Below, piece by piece: positions 15,499 through 25,285 of a stretch of DNA of 64,000 bases (position 1 is the first letter of the stretch; every line of letters starts with the position of its first letter). The notes below the pieces were generated by a model. It did not search any database. It had not been told where the DNA came from and saw only the letters and a list, made by a program, of their open reading frames with translations. A program made the position numbers and the translations under genes. Source of the DNA: Pseudomonas sp. NFACC02 (GTDB taxonomy: Bacteria > Pseudomonadota > Gammaproteobacteria > Pseudomonadales > Pseudomonadaceae); contig NZ_FOEO01000028.1 of assembly GCF_900110765.1 (NCBI RefSeq), positions 1 through 64,000 of the forward strand. The letters run 5' to 3'.

Positions 15499-17628
15499 AT
15501 GGCTCGTACTACTCCGATTAACCGCTACCGTAACATCGGTATCGTTGCTCACGTGGATGCTGGTAAAACCACCACCACCGAGCGCGTCCTTTTTTACACT
15601 GGCGTAAACCACAAAATGGGCGAGGTGCATGATGGCGCCGCGACCATGGACTGGATGGTTCAGGAGCAGGAGCGTGGTATTACCATTACTTCTGCTGCGA
15701 CCACTGCTTTCTGGCAGGGCTCTGTCAAGCAGCACAAAGACCGCTATCGTTTCAATATCATCGATACCCCGGGCCACGTTGACTTCACCATCGAAGTAGA
15801 GCGCTCGCTGCGCGTACTCGACGGCGCTGTCGTTGTGTTCTGTGGTACTTCGGGTGTTGAGCCTCAGTCGGAAACCGTATGGCGTCAGGCCAACAAATAT
15901 GGTGTTCCACGTCTTGTCTACGTCAACAAGATGGACCGCGCTGGCGCGAACTTCCTGCGCGTCGTTGGTCAGATCAAGCAGCGTCTGGGTCACACTCCAG
16001 TGCCTATCCAGCTCGCTATCGGCGCGGAAGATAACTTCCAGGGCCAGATCGACCTGATGACCATGGAAGCTGTTTACTGGGATGACGCTGACAAGGGCAT
16101 GACCCCTCGTCGCGAAGCCATCCCGGCTGAGCTGCAAGAGCTGGCCGAAGAGTGGCGCAGCAACATGGTTGAAGCTGCGGCCGAAGCCAACGAAGAGCTG
16201 ATGAACAAGTACCTGGAAGGCGAAGAGCTGTCGATCGAAGAGATCAAGGCTGCTCTGCGTCAGCGTACTATCGCCGGTGAAATCGTTCTGGCAGTTTGCG
16301 GTTCCTCGTTCAAGAACAAGGGCGTGCCTCTGGTTCTGGACGCCGTTGTTGACTACCTGCCGGCTCCGGTCGAGATTCCTGCCATCAAGGGTATCAACCC
16401 GGATGACAAGGAGCTGGACAAAGACGATCCGGCTGTTCGTCACGACGAGCGTCATGCCGACGACAACGAGCCTTTCTCGGCTCTGGCGTTCAAGATTGCG
16501 ACCGACCCGTTCGTGGGTTCGATCACTTTCGTTCGCGTTTACTCGGGTGCTCTGAACTCTGGTGACTCGGTTCTGAACTCGGTGAAAGGCAAGAAAGAGC
16601 GTGTGGGCCGTATGGTTCAGATGCATGCCAACACCCGTGAAGAAATCAAGGAAGTACTGGCTGGTGACATCGCTGCCCTGATCGGCATGAAAGATGTGAC
16701 CACCGGTGAGACGCTGTGTGCGCTGGATAAGCCTATTATCCTCGAGCGTATGGACTTCCCTGAGCCGGTTATTTCGGTTGCTGTAGAGCCGAAAACCAAA
16801 GATGACCAGGAAAAAATGGGTATCGCTCTGAGCAAGCTGGCTCAGGAAGACCCGTCTTTCCGAGTCAAGACCGATGAAGAGACTGGTCAGACGATCATCT
16901 CTGGTATGGGCGAATTGCACCTGGACATCCTGGTTGACCGGATGCGCCGTGAGTTCAACGTCGAAGCCAACATCGGTAAACCGCAGGTTTCTTACCGTGA
17001 GAAAATCACGAAGAACTGCGAGATCGAAGGCAAGTTCGTTCGTCAGTCCGGCGGTCGTGGTCAGTTTGGCCATTGCTGGATCCGTTTTGCTCCTGCTGAC
17101 GAAGGTCAGGAAGGTCTGCAATTCGTGAACGAAGTAGTCGGTGGTGTTGTTCCTAAGGAATACATCCCGGCTATCCAGAAAGGTATCGAAGAGCAGATGA
17201 AGAACGGTGTTGTTGCCGGCTATCCGCTCATCGGCCTGAAGGCTACCGTCTTTGACGGTTCTTACCACGACGTCGACTCCAACGAGATGGCGTTCAAGGT
17301 GGCTGCCTCCATGGCGACCAAGCAACTGGCCCAGAAGGGCGGTGGTGTGGTGCTTGAGCCGATCATGAAGGTAGAAGTTGTAACACCTGAGGACTACATG
17401 GGTGACGTGATGGGTGACCTGAACCGTCGTCGCGGCATGATCCAGGGTATGGAAGATACGGTTTCCGGCAAGGTTATCCGCGCCGAGGTTCCGTTGGGTG
17501 AGATGTTCGGTTATGCGACCGACGTTCGTTCCATGTCTCAGGGTCGCGCTAGCTACTCTATGGAATTCTCCAAATACTCCGAAGCTCCGTCGAACATCGT
17601 CGAAGCTCTCGTTAAAAAACAAGGCTGA
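15499..17628 (+). CDS. fusA: Elongation factor G
   Basis: GTPase that drives translocation and, with RRF, ribosome recycling. The 709 residues start at ATG 15499, with G1 AHVDAGKTT, G3 DTPGHVDF and G4 NKMD in the first 145 residues, followed by domains II-V. Pseudomonads often carry a second fusA elsewhere; this is the str-operon copy. Confidence 0.99.
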   Translation: MARTTPINRYRNIGIVAHVDAGKTTTTERVLFYTGVNHKMGEVHDGAATMDWMVQEQERGITITSAATTAFWQGSVKQHKDRYRFNIIDTPGHVDFTIEVERSLRVLDGAVVVFCGTSGVEPQSETVWRQANKYGVPRLVYVNKMDRAGANFLRVVGQIKQRLGHTPVPIQLAIGAEDNFQGQIDLMTMEAVYWDDADKGMTPRREAIPAELQELAEEWRSNMVEAAAEANEELMNKYLEGEELSIEEIKAALRQRTIAGEIVLAVCGSSFKNKGVPLVLDAVVDYLPAPVEIPAIKGINPDDKELDKDDPAVRHDERHADDNEPFSALAFKIATDPFVGSITFVRVYSGALNSGDSVLNSVKGKKERVGRMVQMHANTREEIKEVLAGDIAALIGMKDVTTGETLCALDKPIILERMDFPEPVISVAVEPKTKDDQEKMGIALSKLAQEDPSFRVKTDEETGQTIISGMGELHLDILVDRMRREFNVEANIGKPQVSYREKITKNCEIEGKFVRQSGGRGQFGHCWIRFAPADEGQEGLQFVNEVVGGVVPKEYIPAIQKGIEEQMKNGVVAGYPLIGLKATVFDGSYHDVDSNEMAFKVAASMATKQLAQKGGGVVLEPIMKVEVVTPEDYMGDVMGDLNRRRGMIQGMEDTVSGKVIRAEVPLGEMFGYATDVRSMSQGRASYSMEFSKYSEAPSNIVEALVKKQG

Positions 17629-17659
17629 TTCAGCCCCTTTAGGCTAGGAGTTCACTGTC

Positions 17660-18853
17660 GTGGCTAAAGAAAAATTTGAACGTAACAAACCGCACGTCAA
17701 CGTTGGCACTATCGGTCACGTTGACCACGGTAAAACCACTCTGACCGCTGCTCTGACTCGCGTCTGCTCCGAAGTTTTCGGTTCGGCTAAAGTCGACTTC
17801 GACAAAATCGACAGCGCGCCAGAAGAAAAAGCTCGTGGTATCACCATCAACACCGCTCACGTTGAATACGATTCGGCCGTTCGCCACTACGCGCACGTTG
17901 ACTGCCCAGGTCACGCCGACTACGTAAAAAACATGATCACCGGTGCTGCTCAGATGGACGGCGCTATCCTGGTTTGCTCGGCCGCTGATGGTCCGATGCC
18001 ACAAACCCGTGAGCACATCCTGCTGTCCCGCCAGGTTGGCGTTCCGTACATCGTTGTCTTCCTGAACAAGGCTGACATGGTTGACGACGCTGAGCTGCTG
18101 GAACTGGTTGAGATGGAAGTTCGTGACCTGCTGAGCACTTACGAGTTCCCAGGCGACGACACTCCGATCATCATCGGTTCGGCTCTGATGGCTCTGAACG
18201 GCCAAGACGACAACGAAATGGGCACCTCGGCTGTTAAGAAGCTGGTTGAGACTCTGGACACCTACATCCCAGAACCAGTTCGTGCGATCGACAAGCCGTT
18301 CCTGATGCCAATCGAAGACGTATTCTCGATCTCGGGTCGCGGTACTGTTGTGACTGGTCGTGTTGAGCGTGGCATCATCAAGATCCAGGAAGAAGTCGAG
18401 ATCGTGGGTCTGCGTGACACCACCAAGACTACTTGCACTGGCGTTGAGATGTTCCGCAAGCTGCTGGACGAAGGTCGTGCTGGCGAGAACTGCGGCGTTC
18501 TGCTGCGTGGTACCAAGCGTGACGACGTTGAGCGTGGTCAGGTTCTGGTTAAGCCGGGCACCGTTAAGCCTCACACTCAGTTCGAAGCTGAAATCTACGT
18601 GCTGAGCAAAGAAGAAGGCGGTCGTCATACTCCGTTCTTCAAAGGCTACCGTCCACAGTTCTACTTCCGTACTACCGACGTAACTGGTAGCTGCGAACTG
18701 CCGGAAGGCGTTGAAATGGTTATGCCAGGTGACAACGTTAAAGTTTCCGTCACTCTGATCAAGCCAATCGCAATGGAAGACGGTCTGCGTTTCGCTATCC
18801 GTGAAGGCGGTCGTACCGTCGGCGCTGGCGTCGTAGCCAAAATCATCGCCTAA
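17660..18853 (+). CDS. tuf: Elongation factor Tu
   Basis: Delivers aminoacyl-tRNA to the ribosomal A site as a GTP complex. The 397 residues start from GTG 17660, carry G1 GHVDHGKT (19-26), DCPGHADY and NKAD, and end VVAKIIA. It is the only tuf in the window; the tRNA-Thr-linked copy known from P. aeruginosa is missing. It closes the str operon at the terminator below. Confidence 0.99.
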   Translation: MAKEKFERNKPHVNVGTIGHVDHGKTTLTAALTRVCSEVFGSAKVDFDKIDSAPEEKARGITINTAHVEYDSAVRHYAHVDCPGHADYVKNMITGAAQMDGAILVCSAADGPMPQTREHILLSRQVGVPYIVVFLNKADMVDDAELLELVEMEVRDLLSTYEFPGDDTPIIIGSALMALNGQDDNEMGTSAVKKLVETLDTYIPEPVRAIDKPFLMPIEDVFSISGRGTVVTGRVERGIIKIQEEVEIVGLRDTTKTTCTGVEMFRKLLDEGRAGENCGVLLRGTKRDDVERGQVLVKPGTVKPHTQFEAEIYVLSKEEGGRHTPFFKGYRPQFYFRTTDVTGSCELPEGVEMVMPGDNVKVSVTLIKPIAMEDGLRFAIREGGRTVGAGVVAKIIA

Positions 18854-18864
18854 GCGTTGATTTG

Positions 18865-18896
18865 AGAAAAAGCCCCCGCTTGCGGGGGCTTTTTTA
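18865..18896 (+). terminator. Terminator after tuf
   Basis: Nine-base GC-rich arms (18871-18879 with 18882-18890) extended by A/T pairs, then six Ts: a textbook intrinsic terminator ending the str operon. Confidence 0.95.
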
Positions 18897-18901
18897 TTGG
18901 G

Positions 18902-18930
18902 TTGACACTCTGTTAGCTCGTCTATAGAAT
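18902..18930 (+). promoter_or_regulatory. Promoter of the S10 operon
   Basis: Consensus TTGACA (18902-18907), 17-bp spacer, TAGAAT (18925-18930), GC-rich discriminator TGCGCC. It begins six bases after the tuf terminator and drives rpsJ and the genes behind it. Confidence 0.85.
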
Positions 18931-18991
18931 TGCGCCTCCTTTTAACGGGCGTATTGCGCTCGGTGGGAAGTAGCCTGGAGTCTGAAATCCA

Positions 18992-19303
18992 ATGCAAAAT
19001 CAGCAAATCCGTATCAGGTTGAAGGCTTTTGACCATCGCCTGATCGACCAATCCACCCAGGAAATCGTGGAAACCGCGAAACGTACTGGTGCTCAAGTGC
19101 GTGGTCCAATTCCACTGCCTACCCGTAAAGAGCGGTTCACCGTTCTGGTCTCCCCGCACGTCAACAAAGACGCGCGTGACCAGTACGAGATCCGTACTCA
19201 TAAGCGCGTTCTGGACATCGTCCAGCCAACGGATAAAACCGTTGATGCACTTATGAAGCTTGATCTTGCGGCAGGTGTGGAAGTGCAGATCAGCCTCGGC
19301 TAA
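18992..19303 (+). CDS. rpsJ: 30S ribosomal protein S10
   Basis: 30S head protein; also NusE, the partner of NusB and of the NusG KOW domain in antitermination. The 103 residues begin [20 protein letters not shown] and keep the long loop with [15 protein letters not shown]. First gene of the S10 cluster. Confidence 0.99.
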
Positions 19304-19384
19304 GACTTGGGTCTTGGTCGTGTAACGCTCTGAAATGGGCGGCCATAGCGGGTGAAAGCCCCGTACACTCATGAGGTTTACAAC

Positions 19385-20020
19385 ATGACTATTGGTGTAG
19401 TCGGTCGTAAATGCGGTATGACCCGTATTTTCACCGAAGAAGGTGTCTCCATTCCGGTCACGGTCATTGAGATCGAGCCGAATCGCGTCACCCAGTTCAA
19501 AACCGAAGAAAGCGATGGCTATCGTGCAGTGCAAGTCACTGTCGGTGAGCGTCGTGCTTCGCGTGTGACTGCCGCTCAGGCAGGCCACTTCGCTAAAGCG
19601 AACGTTGCCGCTGGTCGTACCGTCCTGGAATTCCGTCTTGAAGAAGGCGAATACAAGGCCGGCGATCTGATCAATGCAGAAATCTTCGCAGCTGGCCAAC
19701 TGGTAGATGTTACCGGTCAGTCGAAAGGTAAAGGCTTCGCCGGTACCATCAAGCGCTGGAATTTCCGCGGTCAGGACAACACCCACGGTAACTCCGTCTC
19801 CCACCGCGTCCCAGGCTCTATCGGCCAGTGCCAGACTCCTGGTCGTGTATTCAAGGGCAAAAAAATGTCCGGTCATATGGGCGCTGAGCGCGTGACCGTG
19901 CAGTCCCTGGAAGTAGTGCGCGTGGACGCTGAACGCAATCTGTTGTTGGTCAAGGGTGCTGTTCCTGGCGCTACTGGCGGCAACGTGGTTGTACGTCCAG
20001 CAGCCAAGGCTCGCGGTTAA
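19385..20020 (+). CDS. rplC: 50S ribosomal protein L3
   Basis: Early-assembly 50S protein whose finger reaches the peptidyl-transferase centre. ATG 19385 gives 211 residues beginning MTIGVVGRKCGMTRIFTEEG; the reading frame continues upstream but family alignment fixes this start. The finger GQDNTHGNSVSHRVPGS includes the conserved glutamine methylated by PrmB in related bacteria. Confidence 0.98.
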   Translation: MTIGVVGRKCGMTRIFTEEGVSIPVTVIEIEPNRVTQFKTEESDGYRAVQVTVGERRASRVTAAQAGHFAKANVAAGRTVLEFRLEEGEYKAGDLINAEIFAAGQLVDVTGQSKGKGFAGTIKRWNFRGQDNTHGNSVSHRVPGSIGQCQTPGRVFKGKKMSGHMGAERVTVQSLEVVRVDAERNLLLVKGAVPGATGGNVVVRPAAKARG

Positions 20021-20032
20021 GGGGAAGCTGAC

Positions 20033-20635
20033 ATGCAATTAAATGTAAATGACGCTCAAGCGATCGAAGTTTCCGAACTGACATTTGGCGGCGAATTCAA
20101 CGAGACGCTGGTTCACCAAGCAGTCGTGGCCTACATGGCTGGCGGCCGTCAGGGTAGCAAGCAGCAAAAGACCCGTTCCGACGTTTCTGGTGGCGGTAAG
20201 CGCCCATGGCGTCAGAAGGGTACTGGCCGTGCTCGTGCCGGTACTATCCGTAGCCCAATCTGGCGTGGCGGCGGTACCACCTTCGCAGCGCGTCCTCAGG
20301 ACCACTCTCAGAAGCTCAACAAGAAGATGTATCGCGCAGCACTGCGTTCCATCTTGGCTGAGCTGGTTCGTACTGATCGTCTGGTCGTGGTTCAGGATTT
20401 CGCTGTTGAAGCACCGAAAACCAAAGATCTGCTGAACAAGCTGAACGGCATGGGTCTGACTGACGTCCTGATCGTGTCTGATGCTGTTGACCAGAATCTG
20501 TACCTGGCTGCTCGCAACCTGCCTCACGTAGATGTTCGTGATGTTCAAGGTTCCGATCCAGTTAGTCTGATCGCATACGACAAAGTGTTGATCACTGTGT
20601 CGGCCGTGAAGAAATTCGAGGAGCTGCTGGGATGA
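20033..20635 (+). CDS. rplD: 50S ribosomal protein L4
   Basis: 50S assembly initiator lining the exit tunnel with its extended loop; in E. coli it also represses the S10 operon. The 200 residues contain the loop GGGKRPWRQKGTGRARAG. Its TGA overlaps the rplW ATG (ATGA). Confidence 0.98.
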   Translation: MQLNVNDAQAIEVSELTFGGEFNETLVHQAVVAYMAGGRQGSKQQKTRSDVSGGGKRPWRQKGTGRARAGTIRSPIWRGGGTTFAARPQDHSQKLNKKMYRAALRSILAELVRTDRLVVVQDFAVEAPKTKDLLNKLNGMGLTDVLIVSDAVDQNLYLAARNLPHVDVRDVQGSDPVSLIAYDKVLITVSAVKKFEELLG

Positions 20636-20931
20636 ACCAGGAACGCGTATTTAAAGTTCTGCTTGGCCCGCACGTTTCCGAGAAGGCTACGGTTCTGGCA
20701 GACAAGAAAGGTCAGTTCGTTTTCAAGGTTGCTACTGATGCAACCAAGCTGGAAATCAAGAAGGCCGTCGAAAGCCTGTTCAGCGTGAAAGTAGAGCGCG
20801 TGACTACCCTGAATGTCCTGGGTAAGACCAAGCGTACTGCTCGCGGCCTGGGCAAGCGTAATGACTGGAAGAAGGCAGTTATCTCCCTTCAGCCAGGCCA
20901 AGATCTCGATTTCAGCAGCAGTGCTGAGTAA
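20632..20931 (+). CDS. rplW: 50S ribosomal protein L23
   Basis: Sits at the tunnel exit and is the docking site for trigger factor and SRP. The 99 residues begin MNQERVFKVLLGPHVSEKA, with the rRNA-binding loop TRLGKTKRTARG-like segment near 65-80. Start overlaps rplD by four bases. Confidence 0.98.
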   Translation: MNQERVFKVLLGPHVSEKATVLADKKGQFVFKVATDATKLEIKKAVESLFSVKVERVTTLNVLGKTKRTARGLGKRNDWKKAVISLQPGQDLDFSSSAE

Positions 20932-20945
20932 GGAAGGGGTGCATC

Positions 20946-21770
20946 ATGGCAATCGTTAAATGCAAACCGACTTCCCCTGGCCGCCGTTTTGTGGTCAAGG
21001 TGGTCAACCAGGAGCTGCATAAAGGCGCTCCTCACGCACCGCTGCTCGAGAAAAAATCGAAGTCTGGTGGTCGTAACAACAATGGCCGTATTACCACTCG
21101 TCACGTTGGTGGTGGTCATAAGCAGCATTATCGTCTGGTCGACTTCCGTCGCAACGACAAAGATGGCATCGCTGCCACTGTCGAGCGTATCGAATACGAT
21201 CCAAACCGTACTGCTCACATTGCGCTGCTGCTGTACGCAGATGGCGAGCGTCGTTACATCATCGCACCTAAAGGTGTGAGTGCTGGCGACCAGCTGATTG
21301 CAGGCGCTCTGGCTCCAATCAAGCCAGGCAACGCTCTGCAACTGCGCAACATCCCGGTCGGTTCTACCGTTCACGGTATCGAGCTGAAGCCTGGTAAAGG
21401 TGCTCAGATCGCTCGTTCCGCTGGTGCTTCGGCTCAGCTGATCGCTCGTGAAGGTGTCTACGTGACTCTGCGTCTTCGCTCCGGTGAAATGCGTAAAGTC
21501 CTGTCCGAATGCCGTGCAACTCTGGGTGAAGTTTCGAACTCCGAGCACAGCCTGCGTTCGCTGGGTAAAGCTGGTGCCAAGCGCTGGCGTGGCGTTCGCC
21601 CAACCGTTCGTGGTGTTGCCATGAACCCGGTTGACCACCCACATGGTGGTGGTGAAGGTCGTACCTCTGGTGGTCGTCATCCGGTATCGCCGTGGGGCTT
21701 CCCGACTAAGGGCGCGAAGACTCGTGGTAATAAGCGTACCGACAAAATGATCGTCCGTCGTCGCAAGTAA
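20946..21770 (+). CDS. rplB: 50S ribosomal protein L2
   Basis: Essential for subunit association and the peptidyl-transferase centre. The 274 residues start MAIVKCKPTSPGRRFVVKV and include AMNPVDHPHGGGEGR, with the conserved histidine (H229 region) linked to catalysis. Lies 14 bp after rplW. Confidence 0.99.
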   Translation: MAIVKCKPTSPGRRFVVKVVNQELHKGAPHAPLLEKKSKSGGRNNNGRITTRHVGGGHKQHYRLVDFRRNDKDGIAATVERIEYDPNRTAHIALLLYADGERRYIIAPKGVSAGDQLIAGALAPIKPGNALQLRNIPVGSTVHGIELKPGKGAQIARSAGASAQLIAREGVYVTLRLRSGEMRKVLSECRATLGEVSNSEHSLRSLGKAGAKRWRGVRPTVRGVAMNPVDHPHGGGEGRTSGGRHPVSPWGFPTKGAKTRGNKRTDKMIVRRRK

Positions 21771-21786
21771 ATAGAGGGATACGACA

Positions 21787-22062
21787 GTGCCACGTTCTCT
21801 GAAAAAAGGTCCTTTTATTGATCTTCACCTACTGAAGAAGATCGAAGTGGCGGCGGAAAAGAACGATCGCAAACCAGTTAAAACCTGGTCGCGTCGTTCG
21901 ATGATCCTGCCACAAATGGTCGGTTTGACCATCGCTGTGCATAACGGTCGTCAGCATGTTCCTGTTCTCGTGAACGAAGACATGGTCGGCCACAAACTGG
22001 GCGAGTTTGCCGGTACCCGCACTTATCGTGGGCACGTGGCAGACAAGAAAGCCAAGCGTTAA
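21787..22062 (+). CDS. rpsS: 30S ribosomal protein S19
   Basis: 30S head protein that contacts the A-site finger and S13. The 91 residues start from GTG 21787 (MPRSLKKGPFIDLHLLKK), preceded by AGAGGGATACGACA. Conserved GHKLGEFAGTRTYRGH is present. Confidence 0.98.
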   Translation: MPRSLKKGPFIDLHLLKKIEVAAEKNDRKPVKTWSRRSMILPQMVGLTIAVHNGRQHVPVLVNEDMVGHKLGEFAGTRTYRGHVADKKAKR

Positions 22063-22075
22063 GGGGTAAGGAATG

Positions 22076-22408
22076 ATGGAAGTAGCCGCTAAGTTGTCGG
22101 GCGCTCGAATCTCCGCCCAGAAAGCCCGCTTGGTCGCCGACCAGATCCGCGGGAAGAAGGTGGGCGAAGCGCTCAACCTGTTGGCTTTCAGCAGTAAGAA
22201 AGCCGCCGAGATCATGAAAAAAGTGCTGGAGTCGGCCGTAGCCAACGCCGAGCATAACGAAGGCGCAGACGTTGATGACCTGAAGGTCTCCACCGTTTTC
22301 GTCAACGAAGGGCGTTCGCTGAAGCGCATCATGCCACGTGCCAAAGGCCGTGCTGATCGCATCGTCAAGCGGTCTTGCCATATCACTGTCAAGGTTGCTG
22401 ACAAGTAA
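22076..22408 (+). CDS. rplV: 50S ribosomal protein L22
   Basis: Lines the constriction of the exit tunnel with its beta-hairpin and is a site of macrolide-resistance changes. The 110 residues begin [20 protein letters not shown]; the hairpin [17 protein letters not shown] is intact. Two ATGs are adjacent (22073 and 22076); the second matches the family N-terminus better. Confidence 0.97.
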
Positions 22409-22421
22409 CGGAGTCGAAGAG

Positions 22422-23108
22422 ATGGGTCAGAAAGTACATCCCATTGGCATTCGCCTGGGAATCGTCAAGGAGCACACCTCCGTCTGGTACGCAGACGGTC
22501 GGACTTATGCGGACTACTTGTTCGCTGATCTGAAGGTGCGTGAGTATCTCCAAGACAAATTAAAAAGCGCGTCCGTAAGCCGTATCGATATCCATCGTCC
22601 GGCTCAAACTGCACGTATCACCATCCACACCGCTCGTCCCGGCATCGTGATCGGCAAGAAAGGTGAAGATGTTGAGAAACTGCGTCAGGACCTGACCAAG
22701 CAAATGGGTGTGCCTGTGCACATCAATATCGAAGAGATCCGCAAGCCGGAGCTCGACGGTATGCTGGTTGCGCAGAGCGTAGCTCAGCAGCTGGAGCGTC
22801 GCGTAATGTTCCGTCGCGCTATGAAGCGCGCAGTACAGAACGCCATGCGCATTGGTGCCAAAGGCATCAAAATCCAAGTGAGCGGTCGTCTCGGCGGTGC
22901 TGAAATCGCACGTACTGAATGGTATCGCGAAGGTCGTGTGCCACTGCACACCCTGCGTGCCGACATCGACTATGCCAACTACGAAGCTCACACCACCTAC
23001 GGTGTGATCGGTGTAAAGGTTTGGATCTTCAAAGGCGAAGTAATTGGTGGTCGCCAAGAAGAGCTGAAGCCACAAGCACCAGCGCCTCGTAAAAAAGCTG
23101 CTAAGTAA
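22422..23108 (+). CDS. rpsC: 30S ribosomal protein S3
   Basis: Part of the mRNA entry channel with helicase activity. ATG 22422 gives 228 residues starting [18 protein letters not shown]; the open frame runs further upstream inside rplV but the start is fixed by the family and by GGAGTCGAAGAG. It has a KH domain ([15 protein letters not shown], about 50-66) and a basic lysine-rich tail. Confidence 0.98.
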
Positions 23109-23120
23109 GGGGTACGCCAA

Positions 23121-23534
23121 ATGTTGCAACCAAAGCGTACGAAGTTCCGCAAGCAGATGACCGGTCACAACCGTGGTCTGGCACTGCGCGGTAGCAAAGT
23201 CAGCTTCGGCGAATATGCGCTGAAGTCTGTTGCTCGTGGTCGTCTCACCGCTCGTCAGATCGAGTCAGCGCGTCGTGCTCTGACCCGTCACGTAAAACGT
23301 GGTGGCAAGATCTGGATCCGTGTATTCCCGGACAAGCCTATTTCCAAAAAGCCCCTCGAAGTTCGTATGGGTAAAGGTAAGGGTAACGTCGAATACTGGG
23401 TTGCCCAGATTCAGCCAGGCAAAGTCCTGTATGAAATCGAGGGTGTTTCCGAAGAGTTGGCGCGTGAGGCGTTCGCCCTGGCTGCTGCAAAGCTGCCGCT
23501 CGCCACCTCCTTTGTTAAGCGGACGGTGATGTGA
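23121..23534 (+). CDS. rplP: 50S ribosomal protein L16
   Basis: Binds near the A-site tRNA elbow and finishes 50S maturation. The 137 residues begin [19 protein letters not shown]. Its TGA overlaps the rpmC ATG (TGATG), suggesting coupled translation. Confidence 0.98.
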
Positions 23535-23725
23535 TGAAAGCGAATGAACTTCGTGAAAAATCAGCACAGCAACTGAACGAGCAACTGCTCGGCTTGCTGC
23601 GCGACCAGTTCAATCTGCGTATGCAGAAAGCAACTGGCCAGTTGGGGCAGTCTCACCTGCTCTCGCAAGTTAAGCGTGACATCGCTCGCGTGAAGACTGT
23701 GCTCAACCAGCAGGCAGGTAAGTAA
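23534..23725 (+). CDS. rpmC: 50S ribosomal protein L29
   Basis: Small helical hairpin protein next to L23 at the tunnel exit. The 63 residues read [19 protein letters not shown] onward. ATG 23534 is preferred over the adjacent in-frame GTG 23531 because it matches the family start and overlaps the rplP stop. Confidence 0.97.
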
Positions 23726-23727
23726 TC

Positions 23728-23994
23728 ATGGCTGAAGCCGAAAAAACCGTCCGTACGCTGACTGGCCGTGTTGTCAGCGACAAGATGGACAAGACCATCA
23801 CCGTTCTGATCGAGCGTCGCGTCAAGCACCCGATCTACGGTAAATACGTTAAGCGTTCGACTAAGCTGCACGCGCACGACGAAACCAACCAGTGCCACAT
23901 CGGCGACAAGGTCACTATTCGTGAAACTCGTCCGATGGCCAAGACCAAATCTTGGGCGCTGGTTGATGTTCTCGAACGCGCTGTGGAAGTCTAA
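23728..23994 (+). CDS. rpsQ: 30S ribosomal protein S17
   Basis: Early 30S body protein of OB fold. The 88 residues contain GRVVSDKMDKTITVLIERRV and KHPIYGKYVKRSTKLHAHDE. Two bases separate it from rpmC. Confidence 0.98.
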   Translation: MAEAEKTVRTLTGRVVSDKMDKTITVLIERRVKHPIYGKYVKRSTKLHAHDETNQCHIGDKVTIRETRPMAKTKSWALVDVLERAVEV

Positions 23995-24017
23995 GGGCTA
24001 GGGGTCGGAGAAATTAT

Positions 24018-24386
24018 ATGATTCAGACTCAATCCATGCTCGATGTGGCCGATAACAGCGGCGCTCGCCGCGTTATGTGCATCAAGGTGCTTGGTGGCTC
24101 TCATCGTCGTTACGCTGGTATCGGTGACATCATCAAAGTAACCGTCAAGGAAGCAATTCCTCGCGGTAAGGTGAAAAAAGGCCAGGTGATGACTGCTGTT
24201 GTAGTCCGCACTCGCCACGGTGTTCGTCGTGCAGACGGCTCCATCATCCGCTTCGATGGCAACGCTGCTGTTCTGTTGAACAACAAGCAAGAGCCGATCG
24301 GCACCCGTATCTTTGGGCCAGTGACCCGTGAGCTTCGTACTGAGAAGTTCATGAAGATCGTCTCGCTCGCCCCAGAAGTGCTGTAA
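24018..24386 (+). CDS. rplN: 50S ribosomal protein L14
   Basis: Subunit-interface protein and RsfS binding site. The 122 residues start MIQTQSMLDVADNSGARRVMCIKVLGG, the family hallmark. First gene of what is the spc operon in E. coli; no strong promoter is visible in the 23-bp gap to rpsQ. Confidence 0.99.
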   Translation: MIQTQSMLDVADNSGARRVMCIKVLGGSHRRYAGIGDIIKVTVKEAIPRGKVKKGQVMTAVVVRTRHGVRRADGSIIRFDGNAAVLLNNKQEPIGTRIFGPVTRELRTEKFMKIVSLAPEVL

Positions 24387-24397
24387 GGAGATCCGAC

Positions 24398-24712
24398 ATG
24401 CAAAAGATTCGTCGTGACGACGAGATCATCGTGATCGCCGGCAAAGACAAAGGTAAGCGCGGTAAGGTGCTCAAGGTTCTCGCTGACGACCGTCTGGTCG
24501 TTGGTGGGATCAACCTGGTGAAGCGTCATACCAAGCCTAACCCGATGTCGGGCGTACAGGGCGGTATCGTCGAGAAAGAAGCGCCACTGCACGCTTCCAA
24601 CGTCGCCATTTTCAACGGCGCAACCAACAAGGCTGACCGCGTTGGTTTCAAAGTTGAAGACGGCAAAAAAATTCGTGTCTTCAAGTCGACCCAAAAAGCG
24701 GTTGATGCTTGA
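24398..24712 (+). CDS. rplX: 50S ribosomal protein L24
   Basis: Assembly initiator with a KOW motif (about residues 8-35, DEIIVIAGKDKGKRGKVLKV). 104 residues, full length. Lies 11 bp after rplN with a GGAG site. Confidence 0.98.
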   Translation: MQKIRRDDEIIVIAGKDKGKRGKVLKVLADDRLVVGGINLVKRHTKPNPMSGVQGGIVEKEAPLHASNVAIFNGATNKADRVGFKVEDGKKIRVFKSTQKAVDA

Positions 24713-24732
24713 ACACTGCTAGGTAGAAGACC

Positions 24733-25272
24733 ATGGCACGACTGAAAGAGATTTACTGGAAGGAAATCGCACCCAAGCTTAAGGAAGAACTTAAGCTTGC
24801 TAACGTGATGGAAGTTCCACGCGTAACAAAGATCACCCTGAACATGGGTCTGGGCGAAGCGATCGGTGACAAGAAAGTCATCGAGCACGCTGTTGCCGAC
24901 CTGGAAAAGATCACCGGTCAGAAAGTCGTTGTGACTTACGCTCGGAAATCCATCGCTGGCTTTAAAGTCCGTGAAGGTTGGCCGATCGGCGTCAAAGTCA
25001 CTCTGCGCCGTGAGCGTATGTATGAATTCCTGGATCGTCTGCTGTCGATCTCCCTGCCTCGGGTTCGCGACTTCCGCGGCCTGAATGCCAAGTCCTTCGA
25101 TGGTCGTGGCAACTACAGCATGGGCGTGAAAGAGCAGATCATTTTCCCGGAAATCGACTACGACAAGATCGATGCTCTCCGCGGTCTGGACATTACCCTG
25201 ACCACCACTGCCAAGAACGATGACGAAGGCCGCGCTTTGCTGCGTGCTTTCAAATTCCCGTTCCGCAACTGA
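24733..25272 (+). CDS. rplE: 50S ribosomal protein L5
   Basis: Binds 5S rRNA and forms the central protuberance. The 179 residues contain [10 protein letters not shown] and [20 protein letters not shown]. In E. coli the spc regulator S8 represses at the rplE start; no attempt was made to fold that site here. Confidence 0.98.
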
Positions 25273-25285
25273 TTGGAGTAGGAAA

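Noticed and set aside
14992..17622. 876-codon antisense frame inside rpsG-fusA, and a 799-codon one over tuf-rplC
   Set aside because: Codon-bias shadows of strongly expressed genes; both cross real promoters and terminators on the other strand.
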